64,000 nucleotides of DNA from positions 3,968,001 through 4,032,000 of the forward strand of contig NC_085884.1 of the NCBI RefSeq assembly GCF_035222275.1, read 5' to 3'. The stretch is from Podospora bellae-mahoneyi. Lineage: Eukaryota; Ascomycota; Sordariomycetes; Sordariales; Podosporaceae. The position numbers and the translations under genes were made by a program. The notes beneath the pieces are model-generated. The model was not told where the DNA came from. It worked only from the letters and a program-made list of their open reading frames with translations, and did no database searches. Positions 34,230-45,838 of this stretch are shown in pieces (positions within the stretch are counted from its first letter, which is position 1; each line of letters opens with the position of its first letter).

Positions 34230-35720
34230 TATTATTAATAAACTTTATTAAGTCTGTCGTATTCGATTAATTTTAATTAATAAAAACGCTATAGCTACCG
34301 GGTCCTGGGCCGTTAAAAACGTTATAATTACTATAACTTTAATCTATTAACAGTTTTAATAGAATTATAGTTTATTATAGTAGCTGTAGTAAAAAACTTT
34401 AATTCGCTATAAAAACTACGGTTTCTAACCGTAAGTCTTATTAGTAATATAAGTATTAGAAACTATATAGAAGAATACTATAAAATCTATAAATATATAT
34501 TAAATTTTATTAATTCCGCATTTTAGGATCTATATAGGTTAAATAATAAGGAAGTAAATTATATATAAATATAGCCTAAGTAAGTTTAAACTACTTAAAT
34601 TAATTACCTATATTAAACTCTTTATAACCTTAGACCCCCCGATATTAATATATACTTTATATTCTACCTATAAAAACTAAAAATAAAGCTTTTCTTTTAC
34701 TTTTTTTTACTCTAGGTATTACTAATAATTAAATATACCGAGGAAGATATTAAAAATACCTAAAAAAATATTATTATTAGTATAAGCTAGCGAAAAGCGT
34801 TTAATAAATATAGGATTTTACGTTTTACCTTAAAGTACTATATTAATAGTACTTTACTAAAGAACTTTGCTTATAAAAACTAATAATAATATTTTTATAA
34901 CTAAAAAAACTTTATTATTTAATAAATCTTTCGTTAAGAAAGCTTTAACTACGCTCTTATTTATATTAATATAAAGGCTTTAGCGGCTAGTTTACTAACT
35001 AAATAAAGTAATCTTAACCCCATTAATAAGTACTAAGTATTCTACTTTATTAACTATTATCCCGATATTTAAATAAAGATTAAAAAGAAAATTAATTATA
35101 TTAAAGTTAATAAAGTTACCTTAAAGAATATTAATAAGTTTTTTAACCTATATTCTACTATTAATTAAATTAAGCTTAAGTATAGATATAACTATAATAA
35201 AGTAAGGATAATAGAAGGCTAGGGAGAAAACGGTTTAGTTATTAAATCCTCGAAGCGGAATAAGAAGTCTATATACGTTAAATAGAATAAAAAAAGGATC
35301 TGGACTACTATATTTAAATATATTTTATAAGACGGGAGAGTCCTCTCCGCTAGGGTTATCTTTAAAGGTAAAGACCTTTAAAAATAATAGTTTAAAAACT
35401 AATTAAATAAGGATTAATATATAACTATATTAGAGAATAATTAGATTAACAATAACCTTACCGTTAATTAGTTTAAAAAGGTTTTTATACTTAGGACTAA
35501 ACTTAAAGATCTATCGAAACCCTATCTTCTTATTTATAATAGCTATAGCTTATATACTATTAACGACTTTATAATCCGGTACTATAAAAGTAATATTTAT
35601 TTTCTTTTTTTAACCCCCTATTACTTTTACGTCCTTTAACCCCTTAATATTAATTACTTTTCTAGTGTAAAAAAAGTATATAAAAGGCTTATAGTTATAA
35701 ACGACGCCTTTATTAACTAT
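34230..35720 (+). mobile_element. RIP-degraded pogo/Fot1-type DNA transposon
   Basis: Plus-strand translation in the middle of the block reads TTIFKYILQDGRVLSARVIFKGKD (about 35.31-35.37 kb), then WFKKVFI (near 35.47 kb), KPYLLIYNSYSLYTINDFI (about 35.52-35.57 kb, for LLIlDGHxSHxTxxFi) and IYFLFLTPYYFYVL-PLNI (about 35.60-35.65 kb, for LPPHSSHxLQPLDV). This is the DDE core of pogo/Fot1 transposases in the family of CENP-B-like elements. Stops replace Gln, and His/Asp codons read Tyr/Asn, as RIP predicts. Terminal inverted repeats were not identified. It is certainly inactive. Confidence 0.7.
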
Positions 35721-36860
35721 ACGCTTAATAGTAAAGTTAATTTAGTCCGGCTATATAACTTTACTCGTAAGTAGGGCTTTAGGAAAGAAAATATTATCGG
35801 CGGCTAGCGTAGGATAGGGATTATAGCCTATACGTAGGTGTAAATTGTTCTTTTTAAGCTAGGTAGTAATTCCTATAATACCCTTAAATATTTTTTTAAA
35901 AATATTTACTTTCTATACCGTAGGGGATTCCTAGGTAATTAAAAAGGTTAGGGACTTACTTAAGAACTATATACCGGCCGGAAAACGGTTTACGGTAAGG
36001 ACTCTTACTAGTACTATACTTATACTAAAAGTCCCCATCTAAAATCGCCTTTAAGTAAAAACCGCCCGACGCCTTTATTTTACAGACGCTAGTCGGCGTT
36101 CCTTTAAGTAGGAGCCTATATATTCCTATATATTAACTAACCACTTCGTATTTTAACTATACTTTTATATTACTTACTACCGCTTCTTCTCTCCCTATCC
36201 GACTTACCTTTAAAAGTTCCTAACTTCGTTACTCTCGCGTTTATTAACGTTTATTATCTACTCTATACTAACTAATATATTTAAAGTCCACGGCTTTTAT
36301 ATTAAAAAGTAATTAATTTCTATATTGGTAAGAATTATATAATTAAACCCTTAATAGCTCTATTTTCCTTCCATAAAAAGTCTAAAGTTATAAGGTTATC
36401 GGTAATACCGAGAGGAATAAAATCTTTAATAATATAAATATAAATATTACCTTTTAAGTAAATCTTTTAGCCCCTCTTCCTTTCCCCTTATTTATATTTT
36501 TAACTTAATATACTCGCTACGGTCCTAAAGGAAGTAAGCCTAGGGCAATATACCTTACCGCTACTTCGTTTATATAATACTATAAATCTATAGCTATTAA
36601 AGTTTAATACCCTTTATCCCTTAACGCTAATATATATCTATTAAATTAATCTACTAAATACTCCTACTATTCCTTAGTATATAGGACGGCAAAATAGAAA
36701 TTCGGGTAACGGATAGGTAGTTTACTATATACATTTTTACCGTCTATAACTACGTAATTTTTAAATTGTAGGAATATAGTAATTTATAAATATCTTCTTT
36801 TATTTTAAAAAAATTAAATAAGTTCGTTTATATGTAAAGTTATAATTTTAATATAAATGG
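35721..36860. repeat. AT-rich RIP block, right part
   Basis: Stops in all frames; C-rich patches (cttcttctctccctatcc) remain. Composition returns to normal at about 36.86 kb. Confidence 0.5.
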
Positions 36861-39800
36861 TGGTTCTCGTGGGTTTAATAACGGGCTACTGATACGCGCA
36901 AGGAGAAAACGGAAGTGAAGTTATGATCAGTTTTGGTTGCGGTAAGTATAGCCGAACGGTCCTTAGACCCACTTTAGCTCAGGGTGATGCTCACTCCGCT
37001 CACCCTTCGCTCACCTTGTGAGACCAATACGGACTGAGCCAAAAAATTTGTCGGGTGTGACTATATAGGTATACAGTTTGCAAATCCACTTTCTTTATGT
37101 ACGCTTGCTCGCGCAATTCTGCATGTAACGATTAGACGCATGCCTTAAAGGATACCTGGGTAGAGAGAATACACTTACCATCCGGAAACAATGTTCGCGA
37201 TGCTCTCCCCGCGTCGCCTCTCTTTTGCACTCTGTCACTGGCCCACAGACATGGAACCATATGCCTCCTGCAACAATGCAGTTTTCACGATGATACGGCG
37301 TGCTGCGGCATTTGCAAAGACTGCATGACGTTCCTCTCGTGTTATTTTCTCGCTGGAGCTCACACCGCTATAGACAATCAGAACCGAAACCAGCATACAG
37401 CAAGGGGAAAAGAGGGGACACGATAAAGCTTTACATCACAATCAGGGCATACCTGTTCCGAGGCTTCACCCCCAGCACATTGTGGGCTTTCGGCGAGACA
37501 GGTTCCGGCATTTCCCACCTTGTTGCAAGAGCATGGGCCATCATCTTTCTTCAAGGGCTAGGAATGGGAGAAATGAAGAGTTAGTGAAGATATTTCATCG
37601 CATTCCGCTGCGCGTTCAAGGTCACGGGTCGTGAACGGCAACTCACCCTCCAGTGAATCTGGCACCAACCTGCCAAGTCTGGGTTGCCTGGTGGGCTGCA
37701 CCCGTCCAGCCTGCTGCACTCCTTTGTAGACATTTCCTCGCGATGATGATGCTAGCGGGGGTTCGAGATGCCGAGTTTGGTGGGTGAGGTAGTATTGTTG
37801 GATTGAGTCGTTGTGTACAGGTATTGATGAAAAGTTCTGGAAGAAAAGGAAAAGTCAGAACAGTGGACACCTCCCGGAGTGTGAAAGCCTCACAAACCTT
37901 GTCGGGTGGCCCGGCGCCACACCGCAAAAAGGAGGCCTAGTCCAAAGCTTGACGAGGTGACAGGTCTTCGGACTTTAGAGACACGTCCATCTTCGTGTTC
38001 AGGTACATAGAAACAAGGTTGAAGGTCTTAAGCTGCTTAATGTTTATGAGTCAAGAAATTATTTAACTTATGATGGGTGGTCAACTGAGCCATGTATTTG
38101 TCCCGTGCTAGCCATATCGGTTTCTCTTGGAGATCCATTGCAGTAGGGTATGGATGCAGCGCACTGTAAACCCAGGTAACAGACAAATCACCATCAACAT
38201 ATAGCAATGGACCCATTACGTTTGATAGAGGTTGAAAAACAGGATTTCTTCGTGTTAGCTACTTACCTAGGAAATGTAGGTACCAAGAAAAGACAACAAC
38301 TCTAAGGCACAGCAGCCACCCGATGTCTAAGACTGGTTGAAGTTTCTGAGCATGGGCTAATGTAGCCGGCCAATCTAGGAACTCTAGACAACGATAGAGA
38401 AAAATATGAGTAAAAGCAGTAAAGCAGTTAGCCACTCGAACTAGGTAGGCGGGTATTGTTCGTATCCAGACTGATAGTAGCCCTGATCCAATGAATTCAA
38501 AGTGTACCTAAGGCACCTTGTTATACATGGTCACTAGGACCAAGACATTCCAGTATGTAACCAGCACATTCTAGTGTTAGCCACTCCATGGCTTGTAATT
38601 TCAACAGCCCATCTATAACTAAATGATGGGGTTGCGACATCGTGATGCAACACCCAAACTCCTTCTCCCATATATCTATCCCGGCGGTACAAATGGTCAT
38701 CTGTTGTTGAGGCAATTCTAGTGACGCGAACGTAGAGTTAGACACAGGTACATATGATCAGAGGAACATTAACGTTACCGCCCAGTAACAATGGTGACGA
38801 TGCTGTCCCTGAGTGGCTGCCACCGTACACAATACCCCTTGCCCAACTAAAGCGCCTACAGCAAGGCATCTTTCACGATTCTCCTTCGAATTCCGGCACT
38901 TACAAAGACTCCATGACATATTGACATTCTTATTAATCGTAGTTGGAGATCGAAGGGGTAGATAGGTGATCTTGTTTGTGATGATGGCTTACAGGGTATC
39001 CGGAGGGTATCCGGAGGGTATCAAGAGAATTCGTAGATGTTGGTGCTGTTGGAATTCTGAAAGCTAAGTAAGATCAGGTACAGTGTTTCTGTTCTTATAC
39101 CTATCAGTGTAATGGTTCTCGAGGGTGAGGTCTGCGGCAGAACGTGATCATTCTCCATTAAACAGTCTAACAAGATGTCATTCTGCCAAAATGAAACATA
39201 ACATGTGCCAAATCCAAAACTTGTAGCTATTGCACTAGTCAAAAAAGTTGGGTTAAACATATGTCGGATCGAACCCACGTTCCCAGCAGGTTAACCCAAA
39301 GGTAGGTAGGTACCTTAGGTATGCGACCATCTGATATGTCGGTTATAAGAAGCCCACCGGACTTTAATGGTACGGCCGGAACCTGCTGACTGCTGTCATA
39401 TCACTTAAATATCTGTAGGTACCTAGTGATCCACATTATGGAGATAAGGAGGGCTCTGGGGGCTCACGAGTGCCACCTAACCTCAAGGGCTACCTATGTT
39501 CGGATTATAACATCAATTTCTTTCTCCCAACCCATTACGAAGCTCTCCACCAGCATGCCACATCATGTCTCGCATCTATAACTGGGAAGTGTTTTGGCGG
39601 CCTTCCAGATTACCCTGTGTAAGAGAGACGCGTAGTCTTTCACGGGGAGACTGAGTCTGTCAGACAGTTCTGTGTCAGTCATGTTTTGGAGAGGCCAATG
39701 GTTAATAGCTCTTGATGGGATTAGAGACCTGTTTAATGGAACTCGGCTGACGGAAACGAACGCTAGAGCCAAGAGCCACGCAAATGGCGGGGACTTTGGG

Positions 39801-39912
39801 TTTGTCACCAGCGCCAAAATGCCACGGACTATGGCCCTCAAAGTGCCAACCGAGGCAAGTGGCATTTATCAGCATTTATCTTGTGTATTTATTGCACCTC
39901 TCATGTCCACTA
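36861..39912. other. 3-kb stretch without a supported gene
   Basis: Short frames at 37300-37584, 37643-37927, 38521-38745 and 39021-39278 have no domain and no clear gene structure. A short tandem repeat of gggtatccgga (three copies, about 38994-39024) and TAGGTACCT motifs near 38266, 39301-39321 and 39413-39427 occur. It may hold non-coding RNA or degraded genes. Confidence 0.4.
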
Positions 39913-41571
39913 TCACGAAAGAGCGATGATCTCCTTCTCCACAACCTCCAGGGGGTTCCCTTTGGCGACATGTCCCGCCAGCTCCCGCACCCTCAACCGA
40001 TACTTGTCATCCCCCAAAATCGTATCAACCGCAGCCGCGACAGCGTCAGGCGTAGGCCTCCCGGTCCTCAGGTTGATCCCTGCACCCGTCCACTCGACCC
40101 TCGCCGAGACCTCGCACTTGTCCTCCGTCAGCCCTGCAGCCACGACAGGCACCCCGTTCACGATGCAATGCACGAACCCCCCATACCCCGCGTTGAAAAC
40201 CATAACATCAGCATGCTCCAAGACAGAGTCATACGGCAGAAAGTCCACCACCTTGACATTCCCGAGCTCAACACCCTGAGGCAAAACCTCGGGCGGCGTC
40301 TCCAACCCTTGCTTCCCCAGCAAAGCAATAACCAACACATCCTCCCTCCCCGCCAAACCCTTGATCGTAGGCGCCAACAACATGGTATAGTCCCTCGCCA
40401 ACGTCCCCTGCGACACAACGACGATCCTCCTCCCCTCCTTCCGTTCCAGAACCTCCGGCTTCCACCATTCCGGCCATTTATACCCCTCCTTCCCTCCCTT
40501 CTTAGGCGGCAAACTCCCGGCAAACATGACATGCGGAGGTAGATCCGGCCGGGGGTACTCCAAAACCTCATCACAAAGCTGCAGCGTGACATCATGAGCA
40601 GTATAACTCAGATTCACCATCCACTGATCCGGCACCTCCACCCCTCCACACCTCCTGATATTCTCCCTAAACCCATCATACGCCTCCTTCACCACATATT
40701 TATAATACCACTCCTTTAGCACCCTATCCCGTTCCCTAACCCCCTCCCCCTCCCCAGGAAGAATCCCAAGCGGAAAAGGCGGCATGCCCTCCCCATCAAG
40801 CATAACAGGCGTAACATTTATCCCCACCGTCTTGGGCACCTCCTCCCCGTCATCCCACCCTTTGATTTGACCAAGACTGGCCCCGTATTTGAAAGGTAAG
40901 AAGCCAAACCACATCGTCTCGTTGGCCACGATAATTTTCCTCTCCTTGCCATATCTGTCCCTCAGATCCTCCAACGCGGCCTTGCTAGACAGAAACTGGC
41001 CTTCAATCTGGCCTATGAAGAATGTTTTGAAGTCTTGCACCATCCTGGGTAATCCCTCGGGGTAATTCGCCCTTTCCATTCCCCATTTTCTATACGGACC
41101 TTTGGCGAGGGAGAGGGACTCATGGATGGGGATGAAGTGCGCTCCTGACGAGGCGATGATGTGGGCGTGTTGGACTCCGCCGACGAAGTGGACTGGGTAG
41201 CCTTTCTGGACGAGATGGGTTGCGATGGCGGTCAAAGGGAGGACATGGCCTGGAGCGGTGGAGGAGGTGCAGAGGATTAGGATTGCGGGGAGGGAGGGAT
41301 TGGAAGGGGGTGGTTTGGGGAGGGTGGAGAGGTCGATTGGAGGGCCGAAGATTCCCGGGGGAGGACCACCCGGGCTGGGGATGACTCCTGGTGGCGGGCC
41401 AGTGCCAGGGGGGATGCCGGGGGGTGGTCCGCCTTGGGCGAACGGGGGAGGGCCGTTGGCTTTGGCGTCAGGAGGCGGTCCCGTGCTGGAAGGGGTGGCC
41501 ATTTTGGGGGAGTTGGAGGCCTTGGCTGGTTGGGGGGAGGTTGGGGCCGGTTTCGATAAGACTTTGCCCAT
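39913..41571 (-). CDS. GT1-family UDP-glycosyltransferase with Pro/Gly-rich N-terminus
   Basis: A 552-residue single-exon frame from ATG 41571 (MGKVLSKPAPT); an ATG 14 codons upstream is also possible. Residues 1-90 are Pro/Gly-rich with repeated GPPP and GGPPPG, low complexity. The fold starts at LPAILILCTSSTAPGHVLPLTAIATHL, the nucleotide-sugar-transferase N-lobe with GH(V)LPL. The C-lobe has VVVSQGTLARDYTML, then VVDFLPYDSVLEHADVMVFNAGYGGF and VNGVPVVAAGLTEDK, matching the donor-binding motif (xxHGGxxSxxeAlxxGvPxvxxPxxxDQ) with Asn-Ala-Gly-Tyr in place of His-Gly-Gly-Trp. Family members move sugars from UDP-sugars to small lipophilic molecules or sterols; the acceptor here is unknown. No transmembrane segment is seen. 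An MG start could be myristoylated. Confidence 0.85.
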   Translation of the reverse strand: MGKVLSKPAPTSPQPAKASNSPKMATPSSTGPPPDAKANGPPPFAQGGPPPGIPPGTGPPPGVIPSPGGPPPGIFGPPIDLSTLPKPPPSNPSLPAILILCTSSTAPGHVLPLTAIATHLVQKGYPVHFVGGVQHAHIIASSGAHFIPIHESLSLAKGPYRKWGMERANYPEGLPRMVQDFKTFFIGQIEGQFLSSKAALEDLRDRYGKERKIIVANETMWFGFLPFKYGASLGQIKGWDDGEEVPKTVGINVTPVMLDGEGMPPFPLGILPGEGEGVRERDRVLKEWYYKYVVKEAYDGFRENIRRCGGVEVPDQWMVNLSYTAHDVTLQLCDEVLEYPRPDLPPHVMFAGSLPPKKGGKEGYKWPEWWKPEVLERKEGRRIVVVSQGTLARDYTMLLAPTIKGLAGREDVLVIALLGKQGLETPPEVLPQGVELGNVKVVDFLPYDSVLEHADVMVFNAGYGGFVHCIVNGVPVVAAGLTEDKCEVSARVEWTGAGINLRTGRPTPDAVAAAVDTILGDDKYRLRVRELAGHVAKGNPLEVVEKEIIALS

Positions 41572-42320
41572 AGTCTTTTTGATGGTCAGTGAATAAAGCT
41601 TGACGATTGGCACAACGCTGAAAGGTTATGCCGAAAGGTGGTCTTTTAGACTACAAAGAGCGGTATCAAGATTGTTCGGACATGGTGGCGGGTCCCGGAT
41701 GGCCATCGACACTTATACCAACAGCTCAACGCAACATATTGCGGCACAGATAAAGCCAAGTCGTGGTACCCGAAGACCGTAGACCGGGCGCCGGAGTCCG
41801 CTACCACCATCAGATGCAAGGGCGCAGGAGATACCGTGCATGGCAAGATGATGATGCATCGACGATTATGGGAGCAGCAAGGGGTTGCGTGTTGTTTGTC
41901 TTCTCTTGGCCGTCTGGTGGTAATAATCATCTCCTCATCCCTTGCCTCCATTGTCCAAGTCGTTGCCAGTCGGCAATTCTTCGGGCCTGACAATTCCTGC
42001 GGTTGAAAAGGGGGTCGACAACAATAAAGCGACAAACCGATCATCTTAAAGCCGACGACGTGCATGCGGGTGCCGGACTTACAATACCACCCCTTATAGT
42101 ACCATCCACCCGGAGCCCCAACTCATTTAGCCAAATTGCCCGGCATAGAAGGCTACCGCCAGGATCTAGTCCATATTGTTTATCCAATCTCGAGCCGACC
42201 GAGATTGGCATTTCGGGACCGACTTGCACCTTATCAACAACCGATATCTCCGGCAACTTTGGTGACACAAGAAACCGCTAGAAGATGAGTTGTGTATTGC
42301 TGCATGTCAACGGATATGAT
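41572..42320. other. Intergenic region between two minus-strand genes
   Basis: No supported gene. It holds the glycosyltransferase promoter and the 3' flank of the SET-domain gene. Confidence 0.5.
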
Positions 42321-43727
42321 CTATTGTTCTCCTTTCACCAGTTTTTCGAGATGATTCGGCACCAATGCCCTGCTCAGTTCATCCATGGCAGCCTCCAACA
42401 CCGCTTCGTACTGATTCCGATATCTCACAGCCAGCTCCTGGTTCTGATTGTCGGCACTTTCAATCTCGATGCTCTTAAAGCGTTGGTAATCAAACTGGAC
42501 CTTGGCACCGATCGTCTGTTGAATCCTCTCGAGGAGCTCGTGAAGCTCAGTCGGAATACTCTCCTCCGTGCCTTGAGCCCAGTGTTGAAGTGCAGCAAGT
42601 TCGCCAGCAGATGTTGCTACAGCAGAAGCAAGGTCGCGGATAAGCCCCGGTTCGATTCTTGAGAGCCCTGGCAAAGATTGCAGACGGGTATCTTGCTGAG
42701 AAAACACCCTTGATCTTCCCGCAATGGAGCTAGGATCGCTGAACGGTCGTAAGGAAATAAGAAAGTCCTGTAGTTCGTTGTTCTGCAATGTCGAAGGCGG
42801 CCTTCGGCTTTTGACATGAACATAGTCGTTGTGAAGGGTGTCTGTAACCGGCAGAATGAACCCATAACCAAGCAGCAACTCGCTGTTGCTTTTGAGGCCG
42901 TAGTTGTTGAAGACTTGCTGACCTGGCTGATAAGCATTATTGCAAATCAGCTGGCAAGTACCATCCACTTCAAGATTCCACTGATATTGGGAGGTCGGAT
43001 CATGGTTGCCGATATCAAGAAGCGGCTGCAAGATGGAGAAGTCGTCGACTTTTGTGCCATGAGGCGTGAGACCCAGGACGTGATCTTGTGTTTCTTGCGA
43101 GAGGATCAAAGACGGACGAAAACTCCGACTGGTAAAGATGCAAAAGGCCCACTTGTAGAGCAGCTGGGAGTATTCCTGCCACCCCGGGAAATCTACTTCC
43201 TTCAGAAGCTTTCTGGCGTGCTTGTACTCCTTCTTGATGTTGGCTTGGATCTCGCGGACGGCAACATGAGCGTTTGTCTCCTCGAGGCATTCAATGTCGT
43301 CTTCGGGCCAGACAGCTGGTAGGGCCCAGGTAGCGACACGATCGGGCTGCGGAAGGGTCGAGATGTATGGCCACCAATATGAGTCTTTCTCTTTCAAGTA
43401 CTCCTTCACCAGGAAAAAGCGACCTATAACATGCGGTGGGTTCGATGACATGAACTGCGGTGGGAACGCCGGCCGTTGCTCTTTGTTTTGTGGTGCCCTG
43501 CTGATGGGTCCATCAATCAAGGCGTTGATGTATGAGAGTGTTATCGCAACATGGCAGGCGACAGCGCAAAACCCTGGCGCCAGGGCCTCATTTGCGGAGG
43601 GTTTGACCCGTAACGAATAGCCGGTGACATCGTCTTCGTAAACTTCCAACGAAGGGTGTAATGCGGCTCCGTGATGTTGAGCCCATCTCTTCAAAGTGTC
43701 AAAGCGGCTTTGGTCGGATTCCTTCAT
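42321..43727 (-). CDS. SET-domain protein lysine methyltransferase (RLSMT/SETD-like)
   Basis: A 468-residue single-exon frame from ATG 43727 (MKESDQSRFDTLKRWAQHHGA); the open frame further upstream lacks an ATG. The order fits the split SET fold of the Rubisco-LSMT/SETD3/SETD6/Rkm type. ALHPSLEVYEDDVTGYSLRV starts it. An insert with RVATWALPAVWPEDDIECL follows. Next come WAFCIFTSRSF, then the catalytic pocket LQPLLDIGNHDP and FNNYGLKSNSELLLGYGF (the NxxY-G-x-K-x-N-xxLLxxYGF motif). A C-terminal substrate-binding helical half ends LVKGEQ. Family members methylate ribosomal or histone lysines using S-adenosylmethionine. The core residues N, H and Y are all present, so activity is expected; the substrate is unknown. 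Confidence 0.9.
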   Translation of the reverse strand: MKESDQSRFDTLKRWAQHHGAALHPSLEVYEDDVTGYSLRVKPSANEALAPGFCAVACHVAITLSYINALIDGPISRAPQNKEQRPAFPPQFMSSNPPHVIGRFFLVKEYLKEKDSYWWPYISTLPQPDRVATWALPAVWPEDDIECLEETNAHVAVREIQANIKKEYKHARKLLKEVDFPGWQEYSQLLYKWAFCIFTSRSFRPSLILSQETQDHVLGLTPHGTKVDDFSILQPLLDIGNHDPTSQYQWNLEVDGTCQLICNNAYQPGQQVFNNYGLKSNSELLLGYGFILPVTDTLHNDYVHVKSRRPPSTLQNNELQDFLISLRPFSDPSSIAGRSRVFSQQDTRLQSLPGLSRIEPGLIRDLASAVATSAGELAALQHWAQGTEESIPTELHELLERIQQTIGAKVQFDYQRFKSIEIESADNQNQELAVRYRNQYEAVLEAAMDELSRALVPNHLEKLVKGEQ

Positions 43728-44985
43728 TTGCGTGGTTGTTGATGGTGATTTGTGATCTGTGGTGGAGATGACGAAGTACCGACGCCCAAAGTTTTCTGGC
43801 AATCAGCAGGTGCTTAGTCAGCAGACAGAGTGGAGCACAAGTTTGAGTGCCTCTAAGCTCTGTAGCAATCATGTTTGTTTACTTCGGTGGGGTTCGGTGA
43901 TCAGGGGTCCAGGGGGTGAGCGTCGGGATTAGGGTTCGATGCATAATTCACCACGAAGGATGATATTCCTTGGACACGATGATTCATGCAATAGTGATTC
44001 TGAGCAGGTCTTTTCGTGCCCTAATTTGATATGTTGGTGTGTGATGTAAGCTGGTTTTTTACCTTGAGATACCTATAACAATCTAACCATTTTATTTTGG
44101 AATTTAAATTTTCTTTTCCTCGATCCGACCTAGTCTCTCCAAGGCTTGATGTTGGAATGCTTGGATTATAGCCAGATAGAGCTAAGATTATAGATAGGGA
44201 TGGTCAAGATCAGACACCCAGAGCTCGGACTGTAACAACCATCAAAGTAACCCCGCAGATAGGTGAGTTTGATGAATGAACTCGGCTTGGGTAGAGGCAG
44301 CGTGTTACGTGAGCGTATATACGGGAAGAACGTAAGTGTATATCTTGCCTGAGTATAAGCATTCAATCCTACCCTGTTCAACTGCCCCATTGAGCCTTGC
44401 GCTCCGCCACAGAATCACAGCATTTGACTCCAAACGACACCATGGCGGTAATTATGTATCCATCATATCTATATCTACCACTCCAGCCAACCAATGTGAT
44501 CAAGGATTGCCAAGGAACTTGCAGCTTTCAGTTTGCTAACAATGCGGAAGCTTCGTTCGGTGGTTCAGTTGCCCAGTAACAATGGCAGCGCGATCCATTT
44601 CAATCTAGTAATTCCAGGCTATCTGAATGCCCTGCATATTTCCCACTTCCAAAATCAAGTTCGAGCAGCCAGCTGCTGATCACATATCTCTGCATATGGT
44701 CCAGCCGTCCTCCAACCCAATCCCTCTGTTCTCAAGACCCCAACGTTTCATCACTTCCTCCAACTCGGTTCTGAGAGGCATTAAGTGACATTCCCTACTG
44801 TTCTCCCTCATTTCCTCCGCCTTGGCACGATCCTTACCACATCCCATAGAGGGCTTCGTCCCTAGAGAGGTTTCTAGGCTCGCAGCATCTTTGGCAGATG
44901 TGGCCGCTCTTAGGGTTCCGTTTGCTGGTCGTTATCCGCTTTTCGGCCTTGTCTCCGGTTTTCAGGTTCTCCATGTACCTATTCT
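43728..44985. other. Intergenic region, no gene supported
   Basis: Short frames only. It includes the promoter of the SET-domain gene at its left end. Confidence 0.45.
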
Positions 44986-45370
44986 TCACGCAGCCCTGTT
45001 AAGTTTTGAAATGCGTTTGGCAAGTATGTTCATGGTTGTTCTGGAGCAGGATAATCTTACAATGCCCTTGTCCTTTCCTAACGTACACTTAGCGCAGCAT
45101 TCGATAGCTTGATCCACCACCCCGTCGCATTTTCCTTTGTAAAGGCAGGTCTTTGGGTTATCACCACGAGTGCAATGGCAAGGATACGTGTATCCTCCCA
45201 CCGTCTCGCGTTTCGCACGTGTTTCTTGCTTCCTCTTATCTCCGGACTTCTTGCTTGGCGCCGGCTGTTGTTCGAAGATTCGGCTCAACTTGGTAAGGAG
45301 TTTAGCCACCCCTTTCTTTTCGCCTTCGATCGCCCGTTCCTTCTCAGCGCTTCGAGCTCTTCTTCCTTCA
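44986..45370 (-). CDS. Possible small Lys- and Cys-rich protein
   Basis: A frame to the stop at 44986 reads KKGVAKLLTKLSRIFEQQ, a Lys/Arg-rich stretch, then YPCHCTRGDNPKTC-LYKGKC and ECCAKCTLGKDKG, a C-x-C-x8-C-x5-C-x9-C-C-x2-C array. No ATG opens it; the frame starts after a stop near 45370, and an ATG just upstream (MKEEELEALRR) lies in another phase, so a frameshift or intron would be needed. It overlaps in antisense the left fragment of the gene interrupted at 45463, and only one of the two may be real. Confidence 0.3.
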
Positions 45371-45463
45371 TGTCGAGAAATTTACGACACAACTCTACCG
45401 GATGACGTCGTGGAAGAACCCGATGTCTCGGTCCGAGAGAGAACGGACTCTCATGCCGTCTCA
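45170..45463 (+). pseudogene. Left fragment of the gene split by the Gypsy insertion
   Basis: A plus-strand frame ends at the target duplication with EIYDTTLPDDVVEEPD, VSVRERTDSHAVS. Removing the element and one TCTCA copy joins it, in frame, to YETATELVAGTAQDQ at 52405. The upstream limit is uncertain; an intron may precede it. See the right fragment at 52405. Confidence 0.5.
45459..45463. repeat. Target-site duplication TCTCA, left copy
   Basis: Identical to 52400-52404, directly outside the right LTR. Confidence 0.9.
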
Positions 45464-45813
45464 TGTGACAAGGGCTGTAATATCAGGGCTTGGAACTCAT
45501 AGTTCAATTCCAACTAATAATCTTTGATGGCCTCGAAGAGCGTGATACTGAAAAGAAGAAGAGATACAGTCTTGGTGTTTCCAAACGCGTATTTATCCTC
45601 CCTCGCGTGGCCCGTGCCCTTATTGGCCTCAGGCCATCGCCAAGTCCTTCAATATCCTACTAGGCCAGTAGGCTTCCTTTGATAACTACCATACCTCTGA
45701 TTATCTGCCTCACTTTGAACGAGAGGCTCACAACTTGCAGTTACCCCTCCTTACAGTGGTATCGACAGTGTTGTTAGCTGTGGTTACAGGTAGTCGGCCT
45801 TTGCCGTATAACA
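45464..45813 (-). repeat. 350-bp LTR, left copy (3' LTR of the minus-strand element)
   Basis: It begins TGTGACAAGGGC and ends GCCGTATAACA. It is collinear with 52050-52399 at equal length. RIP-type changes concentrate in its right part, next to the element interior. Terminal TG...CA is kept at the left end. No function beyond LTR is inferred; frames inside it are spurious. Confidence 0.9.
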
Positions 45814-45838
45814 CTATCTCCCCCCTTCTCATACTCGC
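45814..45838 (-). other. Polypurine tract of the minus-strand Gypsy element
   Basis: Read on the minus strand: gagaagggggggagatag, directly inside the 3' LTR. Confidence 0.7.

Noticed and set aside
37300-39278. Four frames of 74-94 codons
   Set aside because: No splice support, no domain and overlapping alternatives in other phases.
42285-43620. Plus-strand frames over the SET-domain gene
   Set aside because: Antisense shadows with no domains.
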